From: Oehlia diaphana | Lineage: Eukaryota > Glomeromycota > Glomeromycetes > Glomerales > Glomeraceae | DNA length: 49,527 bases | Direction of reading: 5' to 3' | Assembly: GCA_003833135.1 (NCBI GenBank) | Contig: QZLH01000822.1 | Span: 8,011-57,537 of the forward strand | Shown: in pieces, positions 10,830 through 21,199 of the stretch | How positions within the stretch are numbered: the stretch's first letter is position 1 | Layout of the letters: every line of letters begins with the position of its first letter | Position numbers and translations under genes: made by a program | Notes under the pieces: generated by a model | Seen by the model: the letters and a program-made list of their open reading frames with translations, nothing else | Database searches by the model: none | Told to the model about the DNA's origin: nothing

Positions 10830-11470
10830 GATTTCGAATATTGTCTTAATAAAATAATATATTGTCCAGTCACAATGCATGTTGGTATGTGTGACATAAA
10901 TTAGCATATTTTTAATCCTCGTTAAAATATATATGATGTAATAGGTGATACTTTGCAAATCATCTGTAACTTTGTGTGACTGTTTGTATGACAAATTAAT
11001 TTTCACATAAAAGAAATCGATTCCCAAAAATATTTCAAATTTTTTTCCTTACAACATTTGGCCGAATAGCATTTACTGATATGTATTTTTGCTCCAGAAG
11101 GACAGGTTCTCTAATACTACCGATTCTGAGCAGAATATATTTATATAATATTACCGGGTCTTAATATTAACTATTAAGCGATCAGATAAGTGAAAAAAGT
11201 CCGTATATGCATTGTCTCCAACACCATTCTAAATATCAAGATCTTTAATGCATATTTTGCATGCCCTTATTCTCGAACATAAATTTTCAGCGTAAAGGTT
11301 TATTACATATTCTTCCACTTTGACCCCAACATAAACTTAGACTCAGAGAAGACGTGAATGGGAAAATTGCAAACTATTTAAAAGAAGAGTATATGAAATT
11401 TGAAATTATAGTTGTTTATTTTTTATCAGGCATGTACTAACAAAAACTCTTATATCTTAAATTAGTAAAT
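10830..11470. other. Intergenic stretch
   Basis: No supportable gene. The minus-strand frame at 10815-11027 has no recognisable content. The last 100 bases before 11472 are AT-rich and could serve as the promoter of the split frame that follows. Confidence 0.35.
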
Positions 11471-11959
11471 TATGTCTAGCTCATCAGCCAAAATTTTTGC
11501 TTCATTATACAGCTTTTTAAAAACCTCTTCCTTAGATAAAATAACCACTTCTAGTATAATCACCCAGCAGTTGAATTGTTTCAAAATTCAATCAGAAAAT
11601 GAAGACCTCGATTGTCTTATAGAGATCTTAAAGGATATAGAGAATAAAGTTAATGATAAAGAACGTAAACAACTAGAGCTCCACACAGGTCAGATCAAAT
11701 TGGGTTACCTGGTTAACCTGAACTGAAATTTTTTTTCAGATCAGGTCAGGTCGGGTTAACTATTCTGACCTGATCTGACCATTTGACCCGAAAGTATTCA
11801 GGTCACTTTGAGTAACTTGGGTTACCCAAAGTTTTATACATTTTTTTTATTAATTATACAAAAAATGTCGGGTTTGATGTTTTTAATTAAAAAAAAATTT
11901 TTTTTTTTAATTTTTATTGAAAAATATCAGGTCTGAGTGATCTGGCATTTATTTTTTGT

Positions 11960-13165
11960 TTTTATATATAAAAATGCCAAACTATTTGTTTTGGCATTTT
12001 TTTTGATTTTACATGTAAAAACACTAGAATCATTAGTTCTGGCATTTTTTTTTTGATTTTACATGTAAAAACACCAGAATCATTACTTCTGGCATTTTTT
12101 TTTTGAGTTTACATGTAAAAATGCTGAAATTATTAGTTCCAGTATTTTTTTTTCGATTTTACATGTAAAAATGTCAGAATCATTAATTCTGGCATTTTTC
12201 TTTTTGAGTTTACATGTAAAAACGTTGGAATCATTAGTTCTGGCATTTTTTTTTCAATTTTACATGTAAAAATGCCAGAATCATTAGTTCTGGCATTTTT
12301 TTTTCAATTTTACATATAAAAATGCCAGAATCATTAGTTTTAGCATTTTTCTTTTTGATTTTACATATAAAAGCACTAAAACTGATAGTTTTGGCATTTT
12401 TTTTCGATTTTACATGTAAAAAGGCCGAAATTAATAGTTTTGGCATTTTTTTCGATTTTACAATCAGACCTCCATAATTGCACACCCCTTGGAACCATAT
12501 GCATAATTTTAAAATAGTGCATTTAAAGAGGGTGTGCATTTATAGAGGTAAAATAATTAGAGATCATATAAGCTTAGAACTGAACCAGAGGATGCATTTA
12601 GAGAGGGTATACATAGTGGGTGCAATTATGGAGAGTGCAATTATAGAGGTCTGACTGTACATGTAAAAATGCCGAAATTGATAGTTTTGGCATTTTTTTT
12701 TTGATTTTTACATGCAAAAACGCTGAAACTATTTGTTTTGGCATTTTTTTTTTTGATTTTACATATAAAAACGCCAGAATCATTACTTCTGGAATTTTTC
12801 TTTTTTATTTTACATATAAAAATGCCGGAATCATTAGTTTTGGCATTTTTTTTTTCAATTTTACATGTAAAAATGCTGAAATCATTAGTTCTAGCATTTT
12901 TTTTCAATTTTATATGTAAAAACACTAGAATCATTAGTTCCAGCATTTTTCTTTTTAATTTTACATATAAAAATGCCGAAACTGATAGTTTCAGCATTTT
13001 TTTTTGATTTTATATGTAAAAATGTTAAAATTGATAGTTTTGGCTTTTTTTTTTAATTTTTACATATAAAAATGCTGAAACTATTTATTTCAGCATTTTT
13101 TTTTCAATTTTATATGTAAAAACGTCAGAATCATTACTTCTGGCATTTTTCTTTTTTATTTTACA
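11960..13165. repeat. Palindromic minisatellite, ~21 units of 50-60 bp
   Basis: The consensus unit is aaaaatgccagaatcattag + ttctggcattttttttt + gattttacatgt. Each unit is a hairpin with stem GCCAGAA/TTCTGGC or a variant, joined by a T-run and 'ttttacatgt'. About 10 units precede the MITE at 12461, 10 follow it, and one more degenerate unit lies beyond the second MITE (13411-13460). Variants often keep pairing, for example GCTGAAA/TTTCAGC at 13074-13094. Long minus- and plus-strand open frames here are by-products of the repeat period and are not genes. Confidence 0.92.
12461..12657. mobile_element. 197-bp TA-flanked MITE nested in the minisatellite
   Basis: Ends are caatcagacctccataattg... 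and ...caattatagaggtctgactg. It is flanked by TA at 12459-12460 and 12658-12659. The outer sequence rejoins to a perfect minisatellite word (gatttta + catgt), so the insertion site inside a unit is exact. The TA target and CARTCAGACC terminus fit a Tc1/mariner- or pogo-like non-autonomous element. Confidence 0.88.
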
Positions 13166-13166
13166 T

Positions 13167-13410
13167 TAAGGTTGCTTGCCAAAACTTAAGGGTTTAGACA
13201 AGATGGTGTTTTGCCAAAAAGTGAAATTCTGTCGAAACTATATTAAAGTTATATTAAAAAACTGGCAAAATTCTGAAGAAAGGCGAAACTGCTGAAACTT
13301 ATTATAAATGCCAAAACTGCCAAAACTCTGCCAAAACTATAATAAATCTATAGTAAAATTTTGACGAAACTAATCGTAGAATTTTGAAGAGGTTTAGACA
13401 AGCAATCTTA
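13167..13410. mobile_element. 244-bp MITE with 8-bp target duplication (copy 2)
   Basis: Second copy of the element at 2986-3229, same length and same orientation. The 8-bp flanks are ttttacat (13159-13166) and ttttatat (13411-13418), one mismatch, again supporting an 8-bp duplication. It is inserted in the linker of a minisatellite unit, so it is younger than the array. Confidence 0.9.
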
Positions 13411-13739
13411 TTTTATATACAAAAACGCTGGGAACTTTAATTTCAGCGGTTTTCAATTTATTTGACCCAAATATATGTCAGGTCAACAGGTCAGGTCAGG
13501 TACCCGACTAGCTCTAATCCAACTTGTGTCAGGTCATGAATTTAATGACCTGACCTGAATATTTCAGGTCAACCCGTCGGGTCACCTGATCTGTCAGGTC
13601 AGGTTGCGGAGCTCTATTCTTGAGTATTAAAGCATAATAATGTTTTGACAATTCCCAAACCTGAATTTGTTGTACTTAAAGTACTTTCTCTTCCTGATCT
13701 TAAATAAAAAGTTGATGACCTATTTTCTTTTGATATGTG

Positions 13740-14420
13740 ATTATCTGCTTCCTCTTTCTTAACCTTAGAAATGTAACTAAGACTCTGAAAAACATCTTTA
13801 ATTTAATTTAATTTAATAAAAAATATAAATTGTAGAAATAAATAAAAAATACAATAAAGATTACTTTACTAGTAAAAATAGCTAATTTTTTGAAATATTT
13901 TTATAATCCTAAATACAATAACTTTCAAAACAATTGTGTAATTATTTTGTAAAATTTTTAAAATATATCAAAATATTTTTAAGGTATTTTTGAAATTAAA
14001 ATATAAAAATAGACCTAGATACAATACAATTACAAAATAATAGCAAAAGTATAATAAAAACATGTTGATATATTAAATGTATTTTAGTAGTATTTTAAAT
14101 TATTTCAAAAAATTGGCCATTTTTAGTAAAGTAAGATAAAGAATAATAAATGTATTTAAGAAATTTTATATAAAACAAAAAAATAAACTAAAATTTACCT
14201 TTTCTCATGTTCATGATTTGCTTAAATAAAGAAGATGTATTAGAATTATTAAAAATAAAGTTTTACTTTACTTATATAGAATATTAAATGTAATAATGTA
14301 ATAATCAATATAATGATGTAATATTATTATGAAATCAAATATGATTTGATCATTTTTAACTTGTAATACTTTACAGAAACCTTAAATTTTTGAACAATAC
14401 TGAATTGATATAGTAATGAT
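13740..14420. other. Very AT-rich non-coding DNA
   Basis: No coding frames. Repeated 'aatatttttaaaat' / 'ttttgaaatt' words and stretches of TTTAA. It may be part of the satellite-like zone that follows. Confidence 0.4.
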
Positions 14421-14429
14421 ATTATTGCG

Positions 14430-15765
14430 ATATTGTCGGTAATGATATCGATTTGCAAATGATATCATAAAGATATTTGCTTGAAGAGATATCAGATTGA
14501 TATCATCTCGATATTGTTATAACAACAATAATTTTTTTGAAAAATAGGAAATAAATACGATATTAATAAGATATCATTTTAATATTAATTCAATGTCAAT
14601 ACGACATCGTAAAGATATCACTTTATAATTATCTAATCAACATCATATTGATATTGATAAAATAACGAATCAATGCCATTTTGATATTGTTAAAATAATA
14701 ATAAATTTTTTAATAAATGCAATATCGATATAATATTATTTTAACATTAATTCTATATCAATATGACATCATAAAGATATCACTTTATAATTATCTAATC
14801 GACATCTTATTGATATCGACAAAATAGCGAATCAACATCATTTTAATATTGTTAAATAATAAATTCTTAAAAATGTAGTATAAATTTTATATATTAATAT
14901 AATATTGTTTCAATATTAATTTAGTATCAAAAAGATATCATAAAGGTATTATTAATTTTAAAATATTAATATCGTTAAATTCAATTTTATAATATTTTAA
15001 TAATACATAACCTAATTTAAAAGTTAATTTAAATAGATCAAAGTTATTATTATNNNNNNNNNNNNNNNNNNNNNNNNNNNNNNNNNNNNNNNNNNNNNNN
15101 NNNNNNNNNNNNNNNNNNNNNNNNNNNNNNNNNNNNNNNNNNNNNNNNNNNNNNNNNNNNNNNNNNNNNNNNNNNNNNNNNNNNNNNNNNNNNNNNNNNN
15201 NNNNNNNNNNNNNNNNNNNNNNNNNNNNNNNNNNNNNNNNNNNNNNNNNNNNNNNNNNNNNNNNNNNNNNNNNNNNNNNNNNNNNNNNNNNNNNNNNNNN
15301 NNNNNNNNNNNNNNNNNNNNNNNNNNNNNNNNNNNNNNNNNNNNNNNNNNNNNNNNNNNNNNNNNNNNNNNNNNNNNNNNNNNNNNNNNNNNNNNNNNNN
15401 NNNNNNNNNNNNNNNNNNNNNNNNNNNNNNNNNNNNNNNNNNNNNNNNNNNNNNAACATTAATTCTATATCAATATGACATCATAAAGATATCACTTTAT
15501 AATTATCTAATCGACATCTTATTGATATCGACAAAATAGCGAATCAACATCATTTTAATATTGTTAAATAATAAATTCTTAAAAATGTAGTATAAATTTT
15601 ATATATTAATATAATATTGTTTCAATATTAATTTAGTATCAAAAAGATATCATAAAGGTATTATTAATTTTAAAATATTAATATCGTTAAATTCAATTTT
15701 ATAATATTTTAATAATACATAACCTAATTTAAAAGTTAATTTAAATAGATCAAAGTTATTATTAT
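14430..15765. repeat. GATATC-rich satellite-like repeat, interrupted by N gap
   Basis: Imperfect tandem units of roughly 170-190 bp share 'gacatc(a/g)taaagatatcac', 'tttataattatctaatc', and 'aacgaatcaa(c/t)(a/g)'. One unit spans about 14570-14700 and the next 14740-14880. GATATC or near variants recur every few tens of bases from 14440. The last unit borders the gap and is repeated exactly after it. Confidence 0.7.
15054..15454. other. Assembly gap (401 N)
   Basis: A run of N. The 311 bp directly before it (14743-15053) and directly after it (15455-15765) appear identical base for base. The gap may be artificial (overlapping contig ends left unmerged) or may hide more tandem units. Confidence 0.98.
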
Positions 15766-15890
15766 TTACTACAATAACAATTTTAATTATATACAAATAA
15801 AGTATGTATTAGTTCGATTAATATTCTATAATAAACTAATTCAATAAATTAAAAGCATGAGTTAAATACAATAGGAAACTAAAAAAATTA

Positions 15891-16178
15891 ATGATTGTAA
15901 GTTTTGTTGGTATTATGGTAGATGAACATGGTTGTGTATTTAAGTGGAATGAAATAGAAAAAGATATGCAATATTTAGGGCCTGATTTAATAACTGGTAT
16001 TGAAAACCTTCTCTTTTATCCTGATAATCATATATTTTATGATGAAATGATTTCTGATGAACCTGAATTTGAAGATGAGGAAGAAGGAGAAAAAGATGCA
16101 CCAATGAAAGTAATCAACTTGAGAATGGGTACTAAAGGTAATAAAGGGAAAAAAAAGAAAAAGAATAAAAAGAATTAA
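15891..16178 (+). CDS. Small hypothetical protein, acidic with Lys-rich tail
   Basis: 95 residues. The N-terminal half (MIVSFVGIMVDEHGCVFKWN...) is ordinary globular-looking sequence; residues 58-72 form an acidic patch (EPEFEDEEEGEKD) and the last 15 residues are almost all Lys/Asn/Gly (KGKKKKKNKKN). Codon usage (GAT, GAA, AAT, TTT) resembles the better genes of the window. The ATG at 15891 is the only in-frame start before the conserved-looking part; an upstream exon is possible. No domain is recognised. It could be a gene fragment within repeat-rich DNA. The neighbours are non-coding on both sides. Confidence 0.4.
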   Translation: MIVSFVGIMVDEHGCVFKWNEIEKDMQYLGPDLITGIENLLFYPDNHIFYDEMISDEPEFEDEEEGEKDAPMKVINLRMGTKGNKGKKKKKNKKN

Positions 16179-16179
16179 A

Positions 16180-16895
16180 TCAAAAAAAAAAAATAAGTTG
16201 ACATGTTTAAACACATATATTTTAGCTTAGAAAAAAAAGAAACTCACATTAGTTGTTAAAAATAATCTTTAATTATATTTAAATGTGAAAAAATTTTTTT
16301 ATAAAAATAAAAATATAGCATAAATGATATTAAAATAAGAAACAATGTAACTAAAGTAAAATTCATGAAATTATAAAAATATCTTTACATTGATTATTAA
16401 AACATAAATCTAGTTAAAGCCATGAAGTTGACAGCATGTTAATCTAATAAAAGTACGTTTAAGTTTCATCTTATCATTATCATAAGGGTATGCAAAGTTT
16501 AATTTACTTTATTCAAAATACATATACAGAGATATTATCAGGATATATATTCTACACTATTTGTGCTAAGTTATATTCAACACAAAATTAAGGTGTAAAA
16601 ATGACTGATTTATTCTAAATTTAGTTTCTTTAATATTAGTTTTAATTTCAATTTATTAAAATTTTAAATATATACAGTACAGCATCTATCTAATATATAA
16701 ATAAAAAAAATTAAAGTTCAGTTCAATAGGCACACAATTTCACAATCACGTAATCCGCATCCTGAAAAGATGAACGTCTCACTATATCTAAAGAAAAAAA
16801 TAAGTCCAAGTCTGATCTGAAATAAAATTCGGAAAAACAAAAAAAAAAAGGGTTCAAAATGAACTATTTTGAAACTTACCAATCAATCCTATCAT
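16180..16895. other. AT-rich intergenic DNA
   Basis: No gene, RNA or repeat that I can support. Poly-A runs occur at 16182-16194 and 16831-16850. Confidence 0.4.
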
Positions 16896-16899
16896 CCGG

Positions 16900-17040
16900 T
16901 GGATAATGTATTTTTGCATTACTTATCCTTTTTACCAAAATTTGTTTTATTATATTCTTTCTACTTTACCTAAAGGGTTGCTCTTTTAGTTTCCAGTTCA
17001 TTAGCCGAGATAGATAAATTACATGACTTAAAATAAATTA
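16900..17040 (+). pseudogene. 3' fragment of a duplicated SDR gene
   Basis: 16900-17035 closely matches 23420-23552, the last coding stretch of the SDR gene ('cttatcctttttaccaaaat', 'attctttctactttaccta', 'gggttgctcttttagtttcc'). The copy has lost one A in the run after 'ttacctaa' and has an altered end, so it does not encode the protein's C-terminus. Only this 3' end is present; no Rossmann part is found upstream. Confidence 0.8.
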
Positions 17041-17398
17041 ACATTCTTGGTTGATACGTACAGTATGATATATGTTTTTTGAATAATAAATTGAAATTTG
17101 GATTAAATCAAATAAGTTTTGTTTCTCAAAATACCTTTTAAAAAGAATTCGAATTTTATATATCATGTTATGAAAATTGTTGTCATTTCAAACAGTATAC
17201 AATTATCATCTAAATAAGCATAATGCGAAGCTAATGTAGGCTAAAATTAGGATAAAAGATAATTGCCATATAAAATTTTAAATACAAAAGCAGCTTGATA
17301 AAAATTAAATGAATGTTAAGGTAATTCTCCGAATTAGTATTGTGGAAGGTATTGAAAGAATAAATATGATATCACATTAATTGAACAGTGGTTACGGT

Positions 17399-17600
17399 AC
17401 ATTAGGACCCCGAACAATACATGAAAAGGTAACAATACGGAGTTTGCGTAGAATGAGCCCAAAAAAGTGTAGATCATTTCCTTTTTTGGATAATTCCGAC
17501 CAGCATTACATAGTGCCGGCCCTGAAGAGATGCGTAGAGCTATTAGTAAATTTGTGCTGATCTCTTGTTACCTATTGATATATTGCTCGGGGTCCTGGTA
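17399..17600. mobile_element. Short MITE with AGGACCCCG termini
   Basis: Left end gtacattaggaccccgaaca (from 17397) and right end tattgctcggggtcctggta are inverted repeats about 200 bp apart, with TA at both outer edges. The small open frame at 17530-17745 straddles its right end and is not a gene. It is absent from the paralogous site near 23910. Confidence 0.65.
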
Positions 17601-18263
17601 CATTTCACCGAAACCAATTTCACTGAAGTCATTTTGCCGAAGGGATATTTCACTGAAGGGATGTTTCGCTGAAAAGATGTTTCGCCAAAAGTGCATTTTA
17701 TCAAATCCATTTCACCAAATCATCCATTTATTCACGAAAAAGTAAGTAAAAAAAAGATTAATGTATTATAAACAAACAAGATAAATTTCATATACTTAGT
17801 ATAAAACAATAAATTAACCAGATGGAATAAATAATTTTTCAGCAAAATGTCCATTCGGCAAAATGTCCATTCGATAAAATGGCTTTGGCAAAATGGAATT
17901 CGGTGAAATGGGGTTTCAGTATACTTGCCGTCGGAATTAATTACGGCATATGAAGCTTATACCGTAATATCGTTAATGCCGTAATTATTTAATGTCAAAA
18001 ATACAAAAATTACACAAAGTAAATATTTTTTTGGTTATACCGTACTGTAAATAATTTGCAATCCGTAAATATATAAATGCTGGTCTCGATGATTTGCTAA
18101 ATATTTAAATGGTAATATCCATATTTTGTAATGCCGTAATTTCAATTCGGCAGTAAAATGGTATTTCGGCAAAACGTATCTCTTCAGTAAAATATCCCTT
18201 CAGCGAAATGACTTCGGCAAAATGGGCTTCAGTGAAATTGACTTTGGCGAAAAGTTCAGATAC
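17601..18263. repeat. Foldback-like array of TTTCGCCGAA units
   Basis: Many short units of the type 'atttcaccgaa', 'attttgccgaag', 'tttcgctgaa' point rightward in 17601-17725; the complementary orientation ('ttcggcaaaatg', 'ttcagtgaaat') fills 17840-17925 and 18145-18255. The outer parts pair over 'caatttcactgaag' and 'cattttgccgaag'. This looks like a foldback or long-TIR non-autonomous element, possibly two nested ones. It is absent from the paralogous locus near 23910. Confidence 0.7.
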
Positions 18264-18444
18264 CTTATACAGCTACATAGGTATGAAAGCTCAAGAATCT
18301 ATGCATTGAATAACCTTACATTATGGTAATTGAGATTATTGAAGTGATCTGAACTTTAAATGCATTGTATTCTTTCTTTGCTGTAAACCTTGCAAAACTT
18401 CAATTTTTATTATTATATGAATGAGAAATTAGGATATATATATA

Positions 18445-20631
18445 CAGTCGCCACTGGTTATAACGAACCTGTTTGTACCGAAAACTGTTTGTACTGAACC
18501 AGGTTTCACAGAACCGATTTTTTTATAATTAATTGCACTGGATGTAACGAAATCACATAATAAATTACCATATACCGCATCCGAACTCATTTTAGTCAGC
18601 CCACGTATATCAGTCACATATCTAGTATAACGAACTGTCACGTGACTTTATTAAGAATATAAAAATATGAACGCGTTATCTGTATGGGTTTACCGGAAAA
18701 ATTATTTCCGTTAATTTCGGATAAATTTTTTAAAATACCGATAATGTCAACAAAGAGAAAGAGAGTTAACCTTTCTGCTGGTCAAAAGCGCGAAATTTGT
18801 GAAATGAAAGAAAAAGACCCGCGCATTCAGAATGTTGAACTCGCGCAAAAATATAATGTTGGCAAGTCAACAATTACTGACATTTTGAAAGAGAGTGAAC
18901 GTTGGCTTGCAATTGTAGAAAGTCAAGAAAATATTAAAAAATTTCGTGGACCAAAGTGGCCTCAACTTGAAGATGCACTTGGCCTCTGGGTTGATAATGC
19001 ACTTAATACAAAACAAGATATTGATGGCAATATCTTAAAAATGAAGGCAAGCTATTTCGCTGAACAGTTTTCTATAGATGATTTTCATCGTTCAGAGGGT
19101 TGGTTAGGCGGCTTTAAAAAACGACATGGTTTGCGTCAGTTTAAAAAACAAGGTGAAGCTGAAAGTGCGCCCTCTCCTGAATCAATAGAAAGGGACCGTC
19201 TTGCTCTACAGCAGCTCCTTACACCCTATAATCCTGAAGACATTTGGAATGGTGATGAAACTGGCTTATTCTGGAAGATGGAACCTTCTAGAGTTTTGGC
19301 GCGTAATTCTCTATCAGGTCATAAAAAAGAAAAATCCCGAGTTACAATATTTTGTGCAACAAATGCAACTGGTAGTGAAAAGATGACATTAACCTTTATT
19401 CATAAATACAAAACACCCCGCGTTATGAAAAATATTAATCATAAAAACCTTCCAGTTCATTATTTTTGGAATAAGAAAGCATGGATGCAAGTTAGCATTT
19501 TTAATGACATTCTCCTTAAACTCAATGAAATAATGAGAAGAAAAAATCGAAAAATTGCTTTCTTAATTGATAACGCACCAGTACACATTATTTTGGACGA
19601 AACTCAAGAAAAGTTGGATAGTATAGATGTAATATTTCTTCCACCAAACACAACTACTAAACTTCAGCCTTGTGATGCGGGGATAATTCATTCATTTAAG
19701 TGCCATTACAAACGCCTTTTCCTTCAAAATCGGATTAATGCTTATGATGATGTGCAGGATGGTATTATGGAAGAACTTGTAGATTATACTATCTATGATG
19801 CTCTCCAAAATGCGGCTGAGGCATGGTCTATGGTATCTTCTCAAACTATCTCAAACTGTTGGAAGAAAACAGGTATTCTTCCACAAAGTGATGAACTTGA
19901 AGAAGTTTCTGATGATAATGATTCGGTATTTTCTGATAGGTATAAATTTTTTAAATTTGAATTTTTTAAATATTTTTAATTAACTCATAAAATCAGTTCT
20001 TTTTTCTTAGTTTTGATATGGAAATCAATGAACTTGAAATGTTAATTTCTCAGCTTCCAAAAGGTGATCTTAATGCTTATGAATATCTTCATATTGAAGA
20101 TGAGATTCCGGAGGGTGGGCTTACTGATCATGAAATAGTTGATACTGTACGAAATGCAAATAAGGAAGAGGAACAAGCGGCAGATGAGATTGAATTTACG
20201 CCTATATTGGAAAAAGTAAGTCCAACAGAAGTAGAAACGGCTATAGATAAAACCATAAGATTTTTATATGAACAGGGACCAGAATTTGGTGAAGTAAATG
20301 AAGAGTTAAAAATTTTAAGAAAATTGCACAAACAAGTGAAGGTATTAATCGTAAAAAATTTAAAACAAGTTGATCTTCATTACTTTCAATATGATAATAT
20401 TGTTCGTTAAAAATGAATATTGTTGCACAAAATTTAAATAAAAATTGTACGTATTGTACGTATTGTGGTACATAAGGTAAATAAATAATTATATAATAAA
20501 ACTGTAATTTTATTGGATAAAATTTATATACCGAACTGTTCGGTATATAATACAAATATTATATATCGAATTCATTATATACTGAACCAAAACTCCTGGA
20601 ACGGAAGGTTCGTTATAACCAGTGGCGACTG
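18445..20631 (+). mobile_element. Complete Tigger/pogo-type transposon, 2187 bp
   Basis: Perfect 26-bp terminal inverted repeats at 18445-18470 and 20606-20631, beginning cagtcgccactggttataac. The element is flanked by TA (18443-18444 and 20632-20633). It encodes an apparently intact, spliced transposase. The left subterminal zone holds repeated 'gtttgtac(c/t)ga' and the right 'atataccgaa' and 'tatactgaacc' words. The paralogous empty site is at about 24061-24072. Identical termini and an intact gene point to recent, possibly active, transposition. Confidence 0.95.
18744..20410 (+). CDS. Tigger/pogo-family DDE transposase (spliced)
   Basis: Exon 1 is 18744-19939, a 71-bp GT-AG intron is 19940-20010, and exon 2 is 20011-20410, giving 531 residues; splicing turns ...VFSD into ...VFSDSFDMEINELEML in frame. 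Domains in order: an N-terminal Psq/CENP-B helix-turn-helix (MSTKRKRVNLSAGQKREIC..., residues 1-55), a Tc5/CENP-B second HTH (residues 70-140, SEGWLGGFKKRHGL), and a DDE_1 catalytic core. Acidic residues are D171 (NGDETGLFW), D276 (LIDNAPVH) and D311 (QPCDAGII), a DD34D spacing. The C-terminal exon is acidic. An upstream in-frame ATG at 18684 exists, but MSTKRKR is the usual type of start in this family. It cuts and reinserts the element at TA sites. No frameshift or stop is seen. Confidence 0.93.
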
Positions 20632-20775
20632 TATACGTTTAGTAATTATTTAGTTTCAATTTATTGATTGGAGAGCATATTACGACACTTATCACTAGAA
20701 ATTAATAAAAATTAAGATAACTGTTTTTTAAAATTTTTGTTCTGGATGAGAAGATCAGAAAATCCAGAAAACTAA

Positions 20776-21190
20776 AGAAGTTGAGAACCCTTATCATCAT
20801 CATTCAATTTCATTTTTTGTAGAATATTATTAATTTTATCTTCAATTCCTGTTTTATTAATCATTTCTGGAACCCATTTATTAATCTTATTATTGCAGTC
20901 ATTATTAAGTATCTGATAATGATCCTTGATAAGTTTCAGATCGGTATCAATACTTAGTTACTGAATTGTATTTCTGAATAAACTTTTTAATTTCATCTGC
21001 ATTACTTTAATAGTGCCATGTTTGAACTTTCATCGAGACTTGTGAGTTTTGCAAATAACACATAACTTGCTCTTTATTAAATTATAATTCATATTGAAAC
21101 AAGCATAATCATAAACTTTGCAAAAGTTGTTATAAAGATCATTGAGATGCATTAGAATGGCTTGAAGTTCAAGACCAAAACTCAAGACCA
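20776..21190 (-). pseudogene. Decayed minus-strand gene, family uncertain
   Basis: Read on the minus strand from about 21190: GLELQAILMHLNDLYNNFCK, VYDYACFNMNYNLIKSKLCV, ICKTHKSR, TGA; then, after a frameshift, ADEIKKFIQKYNSVTKY; then, after another shift, IDTDLKLIKDHYQILNNDCN...KWVPEMINKTGIEDKINNIL, ending in a TAG at about 20776. The CVICK...H part could be half of a zinc-binding motif. Sustained coding character with two frameshifts suggests a relic. No function is proposed. Confidence 0.45.
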
Positions 21191-21199
21191 ACCCTTAAG

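Larger units (their letters stand above)
11674..13620. mobile_element. Non-autonomous hAT-like element carrying a minisatellite
   Basis: Ends are tagagctcc(a/g)ca followed by 'caggtcag', and the inverse ...ctgtcaggtcaggttgcgga then gctcta. Both subterminal zones (11690-11830 and 13480-13610) are packed with ggtcaggt/acctgacc and gggttaac/gacccg words in both orientations. The TAGAG start is common in hAT elements, but I could not find a convincing 8-bp target duplication, so the class is uncertain. There is no transposase. The interior is the palindromic minisatellite at 11960-13165 plus two nested MITEs. Confidence 0.7.
11472..13737 (+). pseudogene. Small protein frame split by a 1.95-kb element
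   Basis: The 5' part (11472-11673) encodes MSSSSAKIFASLYSFLKT... ending IENKVNDKERKQLE. It then runs into the terminal repeat of the element at 11674-13620. Beyond the element, 13634-13737 again looks coding: HNNVLTIPKPEFVVLKVLSL, PDLK, a TAA, then KVDDLFSFDM. That the two halves belong to one gene is inferred from position and strand. The 5' half is Ser/Thr-rich and then helical and charged. I do not recognise the family. The reading frame is lost through insertion plus a stop. Confidence 0.45.
16900..20700 (+). repeat. Segmental duplicate of the SDR 3' region, split by insertions
   Basis: Blocks 16900-17382, 18264-18442 and 20634-20690 align in order with 23420-24105. Shared words include 'tatgaaagctcaagaa', 'attattatatgaatgagaaa' and 'gtttagtaattattt'. 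Relative to the second copy this one contains an 881-bp insertion (17383-18263) and the Tigger element (18445-20631). The second copy therefore shows the uninterrupted sequence. Confidence 0.85.

Noticed and set aside
12234..13007. Open frames of 60-118 codons in both directions within the minisatellite
   Set aside because: Translations are periodic (CKIKKKNAKTND or FTYKNAGIISF) and follow the 50-60-bp unit; not genes.
14430..15053. CRISPR-like or tRNA-containing array
   Set aside because: Repeats are AT-rich, imperfect and without regular spacers, and the context is eukaryotic. No tRNA or rRNA signature was found anywhere in the window.
14938..15459. 173-codon minus frame over the N run
   Set aside because: It consists mainly of undetermined bases.
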